Positions 53,391 through 62,357 of a stretch of DNA of 64,000 nt are shown one piece after another (the stretch's first letter is position 1; each line of letters begins with the position of its first letter). The position numbers were made by a program, and so were the translations under genes. The notes beneath the pieces were generated by a model that saw only the letters and a program-made list of their open reading frames with translations, made no database searches and had not been told where the DNA came from. The stretch spans positions 62,001 through 126,000 of the forward strand of contig CALRQC020000013.1 of assembly GCA_943370215.1 (NCBI GenBank), given 5' to 3'. The DNA comes from Niveispirillum sp943370215 (GTDB lineage Bacteria > Pseudomonadota > Alphaproteobacteria > Azospirillales > Azospirillaceae).

Positions 53391-53455
53391 TGCCGCCCTG
53401 CGGCCTTCCTGGGGACAGTCTGGAACGGCATCCGTAAAGAATTGCTTAGCCGAAC

Positions 53456-54637
53456 CTAACCTTTTGCATAAGGCAGCCCGAATAGGGGCCGCAGCACAGG
53501 CACATGGCGGATGATCTCATAGCCACCCAGGCAGGCGGCCAGGGTCAGCGCCACCAGGGCCGCGAATTCCCAGCCCGCCGAAAGCCCCAGTTTTTTCAGG
53601 CCATGCCCGGTACAGACGATCACCGTCTGGTGCAGGATGTAAAAGGGGAAGACCCCGCGTGACAAATAGGGGAGAATCGGCGGCCGGTGGTTCAGATGCC
53701 GCCGGGCAAAGCCCAGGATGGCCAGGATGAAGCCCCATTGCTGGGCGGCATAGACGCAACGCATGGTAATGCGCAGCGCCTCCGGCGGCTCGCTGTCGGC
53801 ATAGGCCGTGTAATAGAGCTGCAAACCGGCATAAGCAGCCAAGCCCAGAACCAGGGCGGCCCAGCGCAGCCGTTCCGCATTCGCCCAGACGGGCATCCGG
53901 CGGGCGAGGACGAAGCCAAACATAAAGGCCGAGAATGACAGGGCGTGATTGTACCAATCATCAATCAGCGCATGGGTGACCGGGAAATGGGGTGCCAGCC
54001 CCACACGCAGCCCCGCCAGCGCCAGCCAGGGCAGAACCAACAGCCCAGGTCCATTCATCCAGTGAAGCCTCGATGATGAACGTAACCAGTCACGGCTAAT
54101 CATCAATAACATGCTGAGGATCAGCGTATAGACCAGCAGATAGGCCACGAACCAGAGATGGTTCCAGGTGGGCAGGATCAGGCAATCGCCATCCCGGCAG
54201 AAGCCCTGATAGAAACTCAGATATTGTCCCCAGAACTGCCAATAGCTGCCGGGATAGGCGATCTTCTCCACCACCTCGACATAGGATTGCGGTGGCACCA
54301 CCACGGCCATCCCGAACAGCAGCGGGATACCCAGCCGCTTCAAGCGTGACCGTATCAGTTTTCCAGGCGGCAATCGGTCGGCCATGAAGCGGGTGGCGAT
54401 GCCGGAGACCAGAAACAGTAAGGTCAACCGCCAGGGGCTGGACAGCATCATCAGCGGTTCGGCCCAGGGGCTGGCATGGTCGCTTTTGGCGTGCCAGTCC
54501 CAACTCACATAGAACATGCCGATATGGTAGAAGATCAACAGACCGAAGGCCCCCACCCGGACCCAATCCAGGAAATCCAGCCGGGTGGGGGTGCCATCAG
54601 GAACGGGGGCGGGTGAAGGTGCGGTTGCCATGGTCAT
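53456..54637 (-). CDS. Acyltransferase-3 family membrane protein (OpgC-like)
   Basis: 393 residues from the ATG at 54637 (MTMATAPSPAP); an ATG at 54631 is equivalent, and the frame is open to 54712. About ten transmembrane helices. The family motif near the start is RLDFLDWVRVGAFGLLIFYHIGMFY with the catalytic-site His, and RLTLLFLVSGIATRF follows. Transfers acyl groups to extracytoplasmic polysaccharides or glucans. Its start is only 14 nt from the divergent LytTR gene start. Confidence 0.88.
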   Translation of the reverse strand: MTMATAPSPAPVPDGTPTRLDFLDWVRVGAFGLLIFYHIGMFYVSWDWHAKSDHASPWAEPLMMLSSPWRLTLLFLVSGIATRFMADRLPPGKLIRSRLKRLGIPLLFGMAVVVPPQSYVEVVEKIAYPGSYWQFWGQYLSFYQGFCRDGDCLILPTWNHLWFVAYLLVYTLILSMLLMISRDWLRSSSRLHWMNGPGLLVLPWLALAGLRVGLAPHFPVTHALIDDWYNHALSFSAFMFGFVLARRMPVWANAERLRWAALVLGLAAYAGLQLYYTAYADSEPPEALRITMRCVYAAQQWGFILAILGFARRHLNHRPPILPYLSRGVFPFYILHQTVIVCTGHGLKKLGLSAGWEFAALVALTLAACLGGYEIIRHVPVLRPLFGLPYAKG

Positions 54638-54651
54638 CGCAAGGGTCTGGT

Positions 54652-55596
54652 GTGGTTGCCGATGGCCCTGACTGGCGCGGCACCACCCCTGTCGGCAATG
54701 CCGGCGGGACAACGGGCACCGCGCCGGTGACGGAAGGGACGGGCGGCACCCGCTGGGGGATAGGCGGCAACCCGTTCCGCCCCCGCCCCTATCTGCTGCT
54801 GGCCCTTCTGGTTCTGCTTTCCAACAGCTTCAATGTGATGACGGCGGTGCAGGAAGGGGAATGGGCGGGCAAGCCGCTTTCCTGGTGGTTTGTCGCCATG
54901 CTGGAAGGCAGCAGCGGCATCATGATCCTGGCCACCAGTGTGCTGCCGGCCCTGGCTCTGGCGCGGGTACCGCTTTCAGCGCCCTGGGGCCGGCAGGCAC
55001 GGGCCCATCTGCTGGCCTTGCTGCTGTTTTCCACCCTGCATGTGGTGGGAATGGCGGGTTTGCGGGAACTCTGCTCCTGGCTGTTCGACCTGAATTACCA
55101 TTTCCGCCTGTCGCCTGACGTGATGCTCTATGAATTCCGCAAGGATGCCATCACCTATATCGTCTTCGCGGCGATCTTCGTGGCGACAGGTTTGGGACGT
55201 GTCAGGCCAGAAACTGACACAGGAATGCCGTCACCGGTCACGACATATGCGCCCACTCCTATAGCGCCAGCCCAATTTGATATCCGCGATGGCGCGCGGC
55301 TGTGGCGGGTGCCGGTGGTCGATATTCTGGCCGTGCGGTCGGCCGGAAATTATGCGGAATTTCTGCTGGCCGATGGCCGCGCCCTGCTGATGCGGGCCAC
55401 CCTGACCCAGGTGCTGGCCGACCTGTCGCCCCACGGCCTGGTACGACCGCATCGGTCCTGGTTGGTGAACCCGGCCCATGTGCGGGCGGTGCTGCCGGAT
55501 GGTTCCGGCGACTACAGCCTCACCCTCTCCGACAGCCGCACCATCCCCGCTTCCCGCCGCTTTCCGGCGGCACTTGCAACGCTGCGGGGGACGTGA
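54652..55596 (+). CDS. Membrane-anchored LytTR-family transcriptional regulator
   Basis: 314 residues from the GTG at 54652, with AAGGG six bases upstream; an ATG at 54613 would run into the divergent acyltransferase. Four hydrophobic helices (about residues 40-180, e.g. PYLLLALLVLLSNSF and IMILATSVLPALALA) precede a LytTR DNA-binding domain at about 215-312: VPVVDILAVRSAGNYAEFLL, LMRATLTQVLADL, LVRPHRSWLVNPAHV. It may control the adjacent acyltransferase. No partner kinase. Confidence 0.87.
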   Translation: MVADGPDWRGTTPVGNAGGTTGTAPVTEGTGGTRWGIGGNPFRPRPYLLLALLVLLSNSFNVMTAVQEGEWAGKPLSWWFVAMLEGSSGIMILATSVLPALALARVPLSAPWGRQARAHLLALLLFSTLHVVGMAGLRELCSWLFDLNYHFRLSPDVMLYEFRKDAITYIVFAAIFVATGLGRVRPETDTGMPSPVTTYAPTPIAPAQFDIRDGARLWRVPVVDILAVRSAGNYAEFLLADGRALLMRATLTQVLADLSPHGLVRPHRSWLVNPAHVRAVLPDGSGDYSLTLSDSRTIPASRRFPAALATLRGT

Positions 55597-55598
55597 AG

Positions 55599-55895
55599 TC
55601 AGGTCAAGGGCAGGCGGTTCTGTCCGGGCGCCCAGAGACGCAGAATGTAGACACATCCGTCAGATTCGCTGAGACGGTAGACGATCATATGTTGCTGAAC
55701 CGTCAAAGCCCGCAGGTCGGGGGTATCGTCCAAAAGACGGCCTTGCTCCGGCCATACGCCCAGGGACTGGATACCAGCCAAAATCTGGCGCACCTTCCGC
55801 CGAGCCGTGGGGCCGGAACCCGCCTGTCCATACCATGCGCGGATCAGGGCAAGGTCACGCACCGCAGCGGGCGAAAACCGTATCGGACGGACCAT
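55599..55895 (-). CDS. ParE/RelE-type toxin
   Basis: 98 residues. Typical ParE-like sequence: IRFSPAAVRDLALIRAWYGQ, ARRKVRQILAGIQSLGVWPEQGRLL, LRALTVQQHMIVYRLSESDGCVYILRLWA with a C-terminal RLW. Such toxins act on gyrase (ParE) or ribosome-bound mRNA (RelE). Starts 2 nt after the antitoxin stop, so the two are translated together. Activity not tested. Confidence 0.86.
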   Translation of the reverse strand: MVRPIRFSPAAVRDLALIRAWYGQAGSGPTARRKVRQILAGIQSLGVWPEQGRLLDDTPDLRALTVQQHMIVYRLSESDGCVYILRLWAPGQNRLPLT

Positions 55896-55897
55896 TC

Positions 55898-56092
55898 TCA
55901 GCGTGAAAGCGGGCGTGCTTGCGGTAGGGGTTTCTCAGCCACCGTGTCCCAGCTTTCCACCCAAGCCTTTACATCTTCCAGCGCGATGCTGCCGACCATG
56001 GCCATTTCCGCATCAGCAGCCGACACCGCCGCCAGAAGATCGGGCGTTGCCTTGATGGGGGCTGGCTGTAAAGGGCGGTTCTGTATCGACAT
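55898..56092 (-). CDS. Antitoxin of the ParE-type pair
   Basis: 64 residues from the ATG at 56092; a TTG at 56128 is a longer alternative. A short C-terminal helix region reads ALEDVKAWVESWDTVAEKPLP, the toxin-binding style of CopG/ParD antitoxins, but no clear ribbon-helix-helix DNA-binding strand is seen. Its position directly upstream of the toxin and its length support the call. Promoter is presumably in the gap to htpG. Confidence 0.72.
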   Translation of the reverse strand: MSIQNRPLQPAPIKATPDLLAAVSAADAEMAMVGSIALEDVKAWVESWDTVAEKPLPQARPLSR

Positions 56093-56215
56093 GATAACAA
56101 GGATAGCAACGATGGCATTCGCTTCCAAGCGATATGCCTATCCCCGATGAAAATGGCGCCGGCTGTGCGGGCCGGCGCCATCTCTCTTCAGGGCATCGTC
56201 AGGCTTAGGCGCCGA

Positions 56216-58096
56216 TCAGCCCAAGCCGCGCTCAACAAAGCTGGCCATGCGGCGCGCAAACGCCACCGGGTCGGGCAAGGTTTCGCCCTCCACGATGCGG
56301 GCCTGATCCATCAACAGATAGGCTGCATCTTCCAGCGCGTCGGCGGCCCCCTCCTGGCCGGCCTTTTCCGCCAGACGGCGGATCAGCGGGTGGCTGGGGT
56401 TCAGTTCCAGCACCCGCTTGGCGCTGGCATCGGCCCCCAACTGGCCATGCTGCTTCAACAGGCGCTGCAGGTGGATATCCATATCGCCATCATCGGCCAC
56501 CAGACAGACGGCACTGTCGGTCAGCCGTTCAGAGCGGCGGACATCCTTCACCGCCTCGCCCAGCGTCAGTTTCAGCAGGGCGATCAGGGAAGACAGATCG
56601 CCTTCCGCCGGCTTCTCCGCCTCGTCCTTCTTTTCCTCGCCGTTCGTGCCCTTGATCTTGGACAGGTCGGCCCCGCCACGGGTGACGGACTTGAAGGCCT
56701 TGCCCTTGGCCTCCCGCACCGACCCCAGCCAGAATTCATCCACCGGGTCGGTCAGCAGCATCACCTCCACGCCCTTGGCGCGGAAGCCTTCGATCTGCGG
56801 GCTCTTGGCGAGGGCGGCGGCATCCTCACCGGTAATGTAGTAGATCGTGTCCTGGCCTTCCTTCATCCGCCCGATATAGGTTTCCAGGCTCACCAGCTCG
56901 CCATTGCTGGCGGTGGTGCGGAAGCGCAGCAGCTTCAGCAGATCGTCGCGGTGGGTGAAGTCCTCATACAGGCCTTCCTTCAGCACCGCACCGAAGGCAT
57001 CCCAGAAGCGGGCATAATCGGCGGCCTGTTCGGGGTCGGCCGCCTTCTTGTTCAGGTCGCCCAGCACGCGCTTGACGATGCCGGCCTTCAGCTTGGCCAG
57101 CACCGGGTTGTGCTGCAGCATCTCGCGGCTGACATTCAGCGGCAAATCTTCGCTGTCCACGACGCCGCGCAGGAAGCGCAGATAGGGGGGCACCAGCCCT
57201 TCCGCCTCGTCGGTGATGAAGACGCGGCGGACATAGAGCTTCACATGATGGGCGCGGCGCGGGTCGAACAGGTCGAACGGGCGCTGCTGCGGCACGAACA
57301 GCAGGCCGGTATATTCGATCACCCCTTCGGCGCGCCAATGCAGGGTCAGCCACGGATCATCGAAGCTGTGGCCGACATGGTGATAAAATTCCTTATACTG
57401 CTCTTCGGTGATCTCCGACTTCGACCGGGTCCAGAGCGCGCTGGCAGCATTGACCGAATCCGCCTCTTCGCCCAGCAGGATGGGCACGGCGATATGGTCG
57501 GAATATTTCTTCACCACCGACCGCAGCCGGTGTTCGTCCAGGAAATCCTTCTCGTCCGCCTTCACATGCAGCACGATGCGGGTGCCACGGGCCGGCGCAT
57601 CGGCGCTCTCGGCCACAGTGAAGCTGCCCTTGCCATCACTGCTCCACAGCCAGCCATGCTTTTCACCGGCACGGCTGGAATAGACATCCACCTTGTCGGC
57701 GATCATGAAGGCGGAATAGAAGCCGACGCCGAACTGGCCGATCAGGCTGACATCCTTCTTGGCATCACCCGACAGGTTCTTGACGAAGGCGGACGTGCCG
57801 GACCGGGCAATGGTGCCCAGATTATCCACCAGATCCTGCCGGTTCATGCCGATGCCGTTATCGGTCACGGTCAGCGTGCCAGCATCCTTGTCGATCACCA
57901 GACGGATCTTGAAGTCCGGGTCGCCGTCCATCAGCGCCGCATCGGTCTGTGCTGCATAGCGCAGCTTGTCGCAGGCGTCCGATGCGTTGGAGATCAATTC
58001 CCGCAGGAAGACTTCCTTGTCCGAGTAGAGGCTGTGGGCCACCATGTCCAGCAGGCGGCTGACCTCGGCCTGGAAACTAAGCCGTTCCTCGCTCAT
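56216..58096 (-). CDS. htpG: Molecular chaperone HtpG (Hsp90)
   Basis: 626 residues, standard length. The N-terminal ATPase has RELISNASDACDKLR, LTVTDNGIGM, GTIARSGTSAF and QFGVGFYSAFMIADKV. The middle domain shows PLNVSREMLQ, LKLRF-type sequences and GYEVMLL-like RAKGVEVMLLTDPVDEF. The C-terminal dimerisation helix ends LADQARIVEGE-like LLMDQARIVEGETL. Cytoplasmic dimeric chaperone. Monocistronic. Confidence 0.97.
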   Translation of the reverse strand: MSEERLSFQAEVSRLLDMVAHSLYSDKEVFLRELISNASDACDKLRYAAQTDAALMDGDPDFKIRLVIDKDAGTLTVTDNGIGMNRQDLVDNLGTIARSGTSAFVKNLSGDAKKDVSLIGQFGVGFYSAFMIADKVDVYSSRAGEKHGWLWSSDGKGSFTVAESADAPARGTRIVLHVKADEKDFLDEHRLRSVVKKYSDHIAVPILLGEEADSVNAASALWTRSKSEITEEQYKEFYHHVGHSFDDPWLTLHWRAEGVIEYTGLLFVPQQRPFDLFDPRRAHHVKLYVRRVFITDEAEGLVPPYLRFLRGVVDSEDLPLNVSREMLQHNPVLAKLKAGIVKRVLGDLNKKAADPEQAADYARFWDAFGAVLKEGLYEDFTHRDDLLKLLRFRTTASNGELVSLETYIGRMKEGQDTIYYITGEDAAALAKSPQIEGFRAKGVEVMLLTDPVDEFWLGSVREAKGKAFKSVTRGGADLSKIKGTNGEEKKDEAEKPAEGDLSSLIALLKLTLGEAVKDVRRSERLTDSAVCLVADDGDMDIHLQRLLKQHGQLGADASAKRVLELNPSHPLIRRLAEKAGQEGAADALEDAAYLLMDQARIVEGETLPDPVAFARRMASFVERGLG

Positions 58097-58243
58097 CGCT
58101 TCTCATCTCTCATCAAGTGGTCATGCAACAGGCGGCCAGAATGGGCCGCAGCCGGCTGTCGATATGGGACAGCCGGGAGTGCGGCGCAAGGGGGAAGCGC
58201 AACCACTGGGCATCGTAAGCTGAATTGCCCGGCCGCAGGGCCA

Positions 58244-58759
58244 TCACTTGGCCCGGCTGACCTTGATCGGCGTGCTGGTGCCGTCAACGCGCAGGGTGTA
58301 GCTGCCCAGAAGCGCCTTTTCGATGGTCACCTTGCGGCCGGGGCGCAGACTGTTCACACTCTGTGTCACCACCTGCTGCCACACCTGCCCATTATCCAGG
58401 GTGATGATCCAGCGTCCCGGCATCCGCTCGCGGGCGTCCTGGATGGTGGCGCTGATCGTTTCCGCCTCTTCAGCTTCCTTGGGCTTGTCCTCCTTGGCCA
58501 GCCGTTCGGCCCCGAACCGCTGTTCGGCGCTGGGCTGTGGGGCGGGGGGAGCCACCGGCGTGGCGGGGAAAACCTTGGCCTCGTGCGGGAAAAAGGCCCC
58601 GATGGCCGGTACGGTGCGGTCATAACAGGCCAACCGGGCGGTATCATCCTTGATCTGGACGCATTTCAGCGCATCGGGTGGCTCTGTGGCGAAAACCGGG
58701 GTGACAGCCCCCAGGCACAGGGCGGCGAATGAAAGCGGAGCAATAATGGCGACGCGCAT
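58244..58759 (-). CDS. Periplasmic hypothetical protein
   Basis: 171 residues from the ATG at 58759 (GGAAGGG upstream). Signal peptide MRVAIIAPLSFAALCLGAV...FAT. The mature part has CVQIKDDTARLACYDRT, a two-cysteine motif seen in small periplasmic proteins of alphaproteobacteria, a Pro-rich linker and a C-terminal fold with GRWIITLDNGQVWQQV and VTIEKALLGSYTLRV. Exported, probably folded beta module at the C-terminus. Function unknown. Confidence 0.8.
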   Translation of the reverse strand: MRVAIIAPLSFAALCLGAVTPVFATEPPDALKCVQIKDDTARLACYDRTVPAIGAFFPHEAKVFPATPVAPPAPQPSAEQRFGAERLAKEDKPKEAEEAETISATIQDARERMPGRWIITLDNGQVWQQVVTQSVNSLRPGRKVTIEKALLGSYTLRVDGTSTPIKVSRAK

Positions 58760-58851
58760 GAAATTCCCTTCCATGACAAGCGCCCCGGACGGGCGCAGCC
58801 CATGGCTCCAGTCTCTACCCCCCTGCATCCTGTTTCTCAATCAGGGAAAAG

Positions 58852-58891
58852 AAAAAGGGCGTGTCCAACTGTGGCTGGACACGCCCTTTTT
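58852..58891. terminator. Bidirectional terminator downstream of purS
   Basis: A 16-bp perfect stem (58852-58867 with 58876-58891; AAAAAGGGCGTGTCCA / complement) with an 8-nt loop. The minus strand continues TTTTTCTTTTCCC, a strong U-tract; the plus strand also ends in TTTTT. Ends purS transcription and may isolate the hypothetical gene downstream. Confidence 0.9.
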
Positions 58892-58930
58892 CACATGCTT
58901 CACCGCCGGCATCCGGGCCGGCAGGGGAAA

Positions 58931-59173
58931 TCAGCCCACCAGCTCGACCGAATAATTCTCGATCACGGTGTTGGCCAGCAGCTTGCGGCACATTTCCTCA
59001 ATCTGGGCCTTGGCCTTGACCGGGTCGGTCTCCGCCACTTCCAGTTCGATCAGCTTGCCCTGGCGAACGTCGCCCACGCCCTCGAAACCCAGATTGGTCA
59101 GCGCATGGCCAATGGCCTTGCCCTGGGGGTCCAGCACGCCGTTCTTCAGGGTGACGATGACTTTGGCCTTCAT
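58931..59173 (-). CDS. purS: Phosphoribosylformylglycinamidine synthase subunit PurS
   Basis: 80 residues from the ATG at 59173, normal for PurS; the longer open frame upstream is out of family. Sequence MKAKVIVTLKNGVLDPQGKAIGHALTNLGF and the C-terminal EEMCRKLLANTVIENYSVEL are diagnostic. Bridges PurQ and PurL in FGAM synthesis. In many alphaproteobacteria purC-purS-purQ-purL are contiguous. Here purC is nearly 1 kb upstream and purQ does not follow. Confidence 0.93.
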   Translation of the reverse strand: MKAKVIVTLKNGVLDPQGKAIGHALTNLGFEGVGDVRQGKLIELEVAETDPVKAKAQIEEMCRKLLANTVIENYSVELVG

Positions 59174-59229
59174 GGGGGCACCCGCTGTCTTGAGGCAGAA
59201 ATCGATGGCGGTGGGATAGCAAAAACCAG

Positions 59230-59391
59230 TCAGCTTGGCGACCTGGAAAGATAGCGCCGCAACGCAGGGAAGCCTTGCCCCAGATGGAGAAGCGCCAGGG
59301 CGTTGCCGGCGGCATAGATCACCGGGCAGGCGATCTTCACCCCCTCTCCCCGGTGGATGGAGAGGCGGATGGCGGTAAAAAAGCCGATCAT
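59230..59391 (-). CDS. Small ORF, candidate 53-aa protein
   Basis: ATG at 59391, stop at 59230, between the AT-rich gene and purS. Translation begins MIGFFTAIRLSIHRGEGVKI and ends RRYLSRSPS. Third codon positions are overwhelmingly G or C, as in true genes of this genome, and it ends 56 nt before purS. No recognisable family. It may be a real small protein or a remnant. It is too short to be certain. Confidence 0.4.
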   Translation of the reverse strand: MIGFFTAIRLSIHRGEGVKIACPVIYAAGNALALLHLGQGFPALRRYLSRSPS

Positions 59392-59488
59392 ACAATCAGA
59401 TTTGAAATCCAGTCCTCTATAGCGGTTGATGACGTGTAAGTCGTCCTGTAATATAAAAATCTAAAAATAGGCAAGTTGAGGGGAGGCA
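59392..59488 (+). promoter_or_regulatory. AT-rich upstream region of the small repeat protein
   Basis: A distinctly AT-rich stretch (around 59430-59475: GTAATATAAAAATCTAAAAA) preceding the 112-aa gene. It probably contains its promoter and marks a base-composition break with the neighbouring purine genes. GAGGGGAGG lies just before the ATG. Confidence 0.45.
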
Positions 59489-59827
59489 ATGATGTTAAAG
59501 GTCTTGTTGGGATGTGTCGTCTTATTTGGTATATCGTTATCGGCCTATGGGCAGGCCCCAACCACCTACCAGACATATGGAAACATGACATATGGCTCTG
59601 ACGGGAGTGTCTATCAGCGGCAGGGAAATACAACGTATACCAATCGCGGTAAAAACTATCAGACGTATGGAAATACTACATATGGTTCAGATGGTTCAGT
59701 AATGCAGCGTCAAGGCAATACTACATACTCTAACCGTGGCACATCCTATCAGACCCAAGGGAATGTAACATATGGCCCGAATGGGAAGGTGTGCCAGAAA
59801 ATCGGAAATGTTGTATATTGCAACTGA
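59489..59827 (+). CDS. Small secreted tandem-repeat protein (YGN/GSDGS repeats)
   Basis: 112 residues. Signal peptide MMLKVLLGCVVLFGISLSAYG is followed by repeats of the form TYQTYGNTTYGSDGS and RQGNTTYxNRG, finishing with CQKIGNVVYCN (two Cys). Codon use is AT-rich and unlike its neighbours (many A/T third positions), and it is inserted on the opposite strand between purS and purC. Similar Tyr/Gly/Asn repeat proteins occur in various proteobacteria with unknown function. Likely acquired by transfer. Confidence 0.75.
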   Translation: MMLKVLLGCVVLFGISLSAYGQAPTTYQTYGNMTYGSDGSVYQRQGNTTYTNRGKNYQTYGNTTYGSDGSVMQRQGNTTYSNRGTSYQTQGNVTYGPNGKVCQKIGNVVYCN

Positions 59828-59926
59828 AATCGGCCTTCCCGGAAGGTTGGTCCTTCGTATTGAGAATCCGTCGACCTTATTTCTTTAGGGCTGCCCACAA
59901 TAGGGGCGCGCCAGATGTTATTTTGT

Positions 59927-60121
59927 CTAAGCGCCGACGAGATACCCGTTGCCAGCACGTGGCACCAGCAGCCAGGCGCGTCCATCCGGGAAGATGTTCA
60001 GCTTCCAGTCGGTGGCCGGCAAATGCAAAAGGGCTGGAATGGCAAAAACCAGTTCCAGCCCCAGCATCACGATAAAATCAGCGTAAGCCAGCAACAAAGG
60101 CAGGGGCCGCAACCGGTCCAT
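59927..60121 (-). CDS. Small membrane protein downstream of purC
   Basis: 64 residues. Starts 17 nt after the purC stop, with a GGTGACAGGG-type site before the ATG at 60121. One hydrophobic helix (residues about 8-32, PLLLAYADFIVMLGLELVF) is followed by LPATDWKLNIFPDGRAWLLV. Codon use is typical for the genome (high GC3), supporting a real gene. Function unknown; inner-membrane peptide candidate. Confidence 0.6.
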   Translation of the reverse strand: MDRLRPLPLLLAYADFIVMLGLELVFAIPALLHLPATDWKLNIFPDGRAWLLVPRAGNGYLVGA

Positions 60122-60138
60122 GCCCTGTCACCCGAACC

Positions 60139-60903
<765 letters not shown>

Positions 60904-61052
60904 GGGTTGGTGTCCAGCAATCGTTCCAGCAAAAAGGGGAACGGACCCGTCAGGCGGGTGCCACCGGGTCCGATGTCTTTCCCTATAGCAAGCCGGGGGC
61001 TTTTATACAATGCACCCAGCGATGCGGACGGGTCAGTGCAGGGTATCGTCGC

Positions 61053-61805
61053 CTATAGGGTCAGGGGTGCGAAGGGGGTGCGGTCGGGGCGGCCGGGGGC
61101 GAAGCGGAAGATGGGCGGCACGCCCGAACGGCCCATGGCGGGCAGGGCGATGCTGGCCGAACTGCCGGTTTCGAATCCGATGGGGGTCACCACGCACATG
61201 GCGCCGCGCGGCCCGCTATCACCATCCCAGATGCGGCTGCCCAGCAATTCCTCCCAGGCTTTCCAGTCGCCCTTGTCCGGATCGGGCGCGGGTGCAGCCT
61301 GGAACAGCGGGCGGTAGAATTTCTGCCGGGCGGAACTGTCATCATTCAGGTCGGACGCTGTCAGCATGGACAGGCCGACCGGAATCGGTTTCACCCGCAC
61401 CCGCCCGCCATCGGCCGGCAGGGCCAGCCAGAAGGCATCGCGGTTATCGGCAATCACCAGATTGAAGGGGCGGTAAGCCCTGCCATCCAGATCGGCCAGC
61501 GCCTCGGCGGCATCCTTGGCGTCGGCATGGTCCAGCGCATCCAGCACCAGCTCCCCCCGCGACCTTTTGCCCGGGGCCGGTCCCAGCGTGTCCTTGCGGT
61601 TCAGGATCACGGCGACCACGCCATGATCATTCAGCCCCAGCCAGGAGCCGCCCGCCGTTTCATCCAGCCCGGCCACCACATCGGGCCGGTCAGGCCAATG
61701 GCGGGCGGGCGGCTTCCAGGGGCGGTTGACCATCTCATCCCGGTTGCCGGCCAGGATCAACGGCCAGTCATGGCCGGGCCGGCGCAAAAGCACGATGCTG
61801 CACAT
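61053..61805 (-). CDS. NRDE-family protein (Ntn-hydrolase-like, TANGO2 homologue)
   Basis: 250 residues from the ATG at 61805 with GGGAGAG upstream. The N-terminal Met-Cys (MCSIVLLRRP) leaves Cys as the potential N-terminal nucleophile, as expected for the family. LILAGNRDEMVNRP holds the NRDE motif, followed by GLDETAGGSWLGLNDHGVVAVILNRK. TANGO2 homologues are linked to heme or lipid homeostasis, but the bacterial role is unknown. Confidence 0.88.
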   Translation of the reverse strand: MCSIVLLRRPGHDWPLILAGNRDEMVNRPWKPPARHWPDRPDVVAGLDETAGGSWLGLNDHGVVAVILNRKDTLGPAPGKRSRGELVLDALDHADAKDAAEALADLDGRAYRPFNLVIADNRDAFWLALPADGGRVRVKPIPVGLSMLTASDLNDDSSARQKFYRPLFQAAPAPDPDKGDWKAWEELLGSRIWDGDSGPRGAMCVVTPIGFETGSSASIALPAMGRSGVPPIFRFAPGRPDRTPFAPLTL

Positions 61806-61976
61806 GATCTCTCCCCAGAAAACGTTCCGGCTGCCAAACAAATTTCCCGGCCGCAGTGATGCAGGTCAATGCCTGACCAACCGGTCATGCCGCAACCATG
61901 GCGTATGGAACAGGTCCGGTATATAAGCGGATTATCCCAAGGGGGCGTTTACGCCCGGCTTAGAGAGGAAGTGGAT

Positions 61977-62297
61977 ATGACCACGTTCGATGATCGCGAG
62001 CAGGCATTCGAAAACAAGTTCAAGCACGATCAGGAACTGCAGTTCCGCGTCTATGCCCGCCGCGCCAAGCTGATCGGGCTGTGGGCCGCCGAGCAGATGG
62101 GCATCACCGGCGAGGATGCCGAAGCCTATGGCAAGCTGATCGTCAATGTTGATTTCGAGGAACCGGGCCACAGGGATATCGTCCGCAAGCTGCTGGCCGA
62201 TTTCAAGGCCAAGGGCGTGGATATCTCCGAACACCGGATCGAGAAGGAAATGGATATCCTGCTGGAAAAGGCCCGGCAGCAGTTGCAGGCGGAATGA
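61977..62297 (+). CDS. DUF1476 protein, F1FO-ATPase inhibitory zeta subunit
   Basis: 106 residues from the ATG at 61977 (MTTFDDREQAFENKFKHDQEL); the frame runs further up but that part is not family-like. The DUF1476 sequence continues FRVYARRAKLIGLWAAEQMG and KLLADFKAKGVDISEHRIEKEM. In Paracoccus denitrificans this protein inhibits ATP hydrolysis by F1FO. Alphaproteobacteria-specific. Monocistronic, divergent from the NRDE gene. Confidence 0.92.
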   Translation: MTTFDDREQAFENKFKHDQELQFRVYARRAKLIGLWAAEQMGITGEDAEAYGKLIVNVDFEEPGHRDIVRKLLADFKAKGVDISEHRIEKEMDILLEKARQQLQAE

Positions 62298-62357
62298 GAA
62301 AGCAGGGGCTATCCGGATACGGATGGCCCCTTTCTTGGGAGGCAGGCATGACCTGTC

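Noticed and set aside
56147..58732. 861-codon plus-strand open frame opposite htpG
   Set aside because: It is the antisense shadow of a high-GC gene; htpG on the other strand has all its motifs and the plus-strand translation has no recognisable domain.
59828..59926. Extra copy of the three-palindrome repeat near CAGCACGTGGCACCAGCAGCC (59954 on)
   Set aside because: It lies in the coding sequence of the small membrane protein and lacks the stem order; only the short CACGTGG match is shared.
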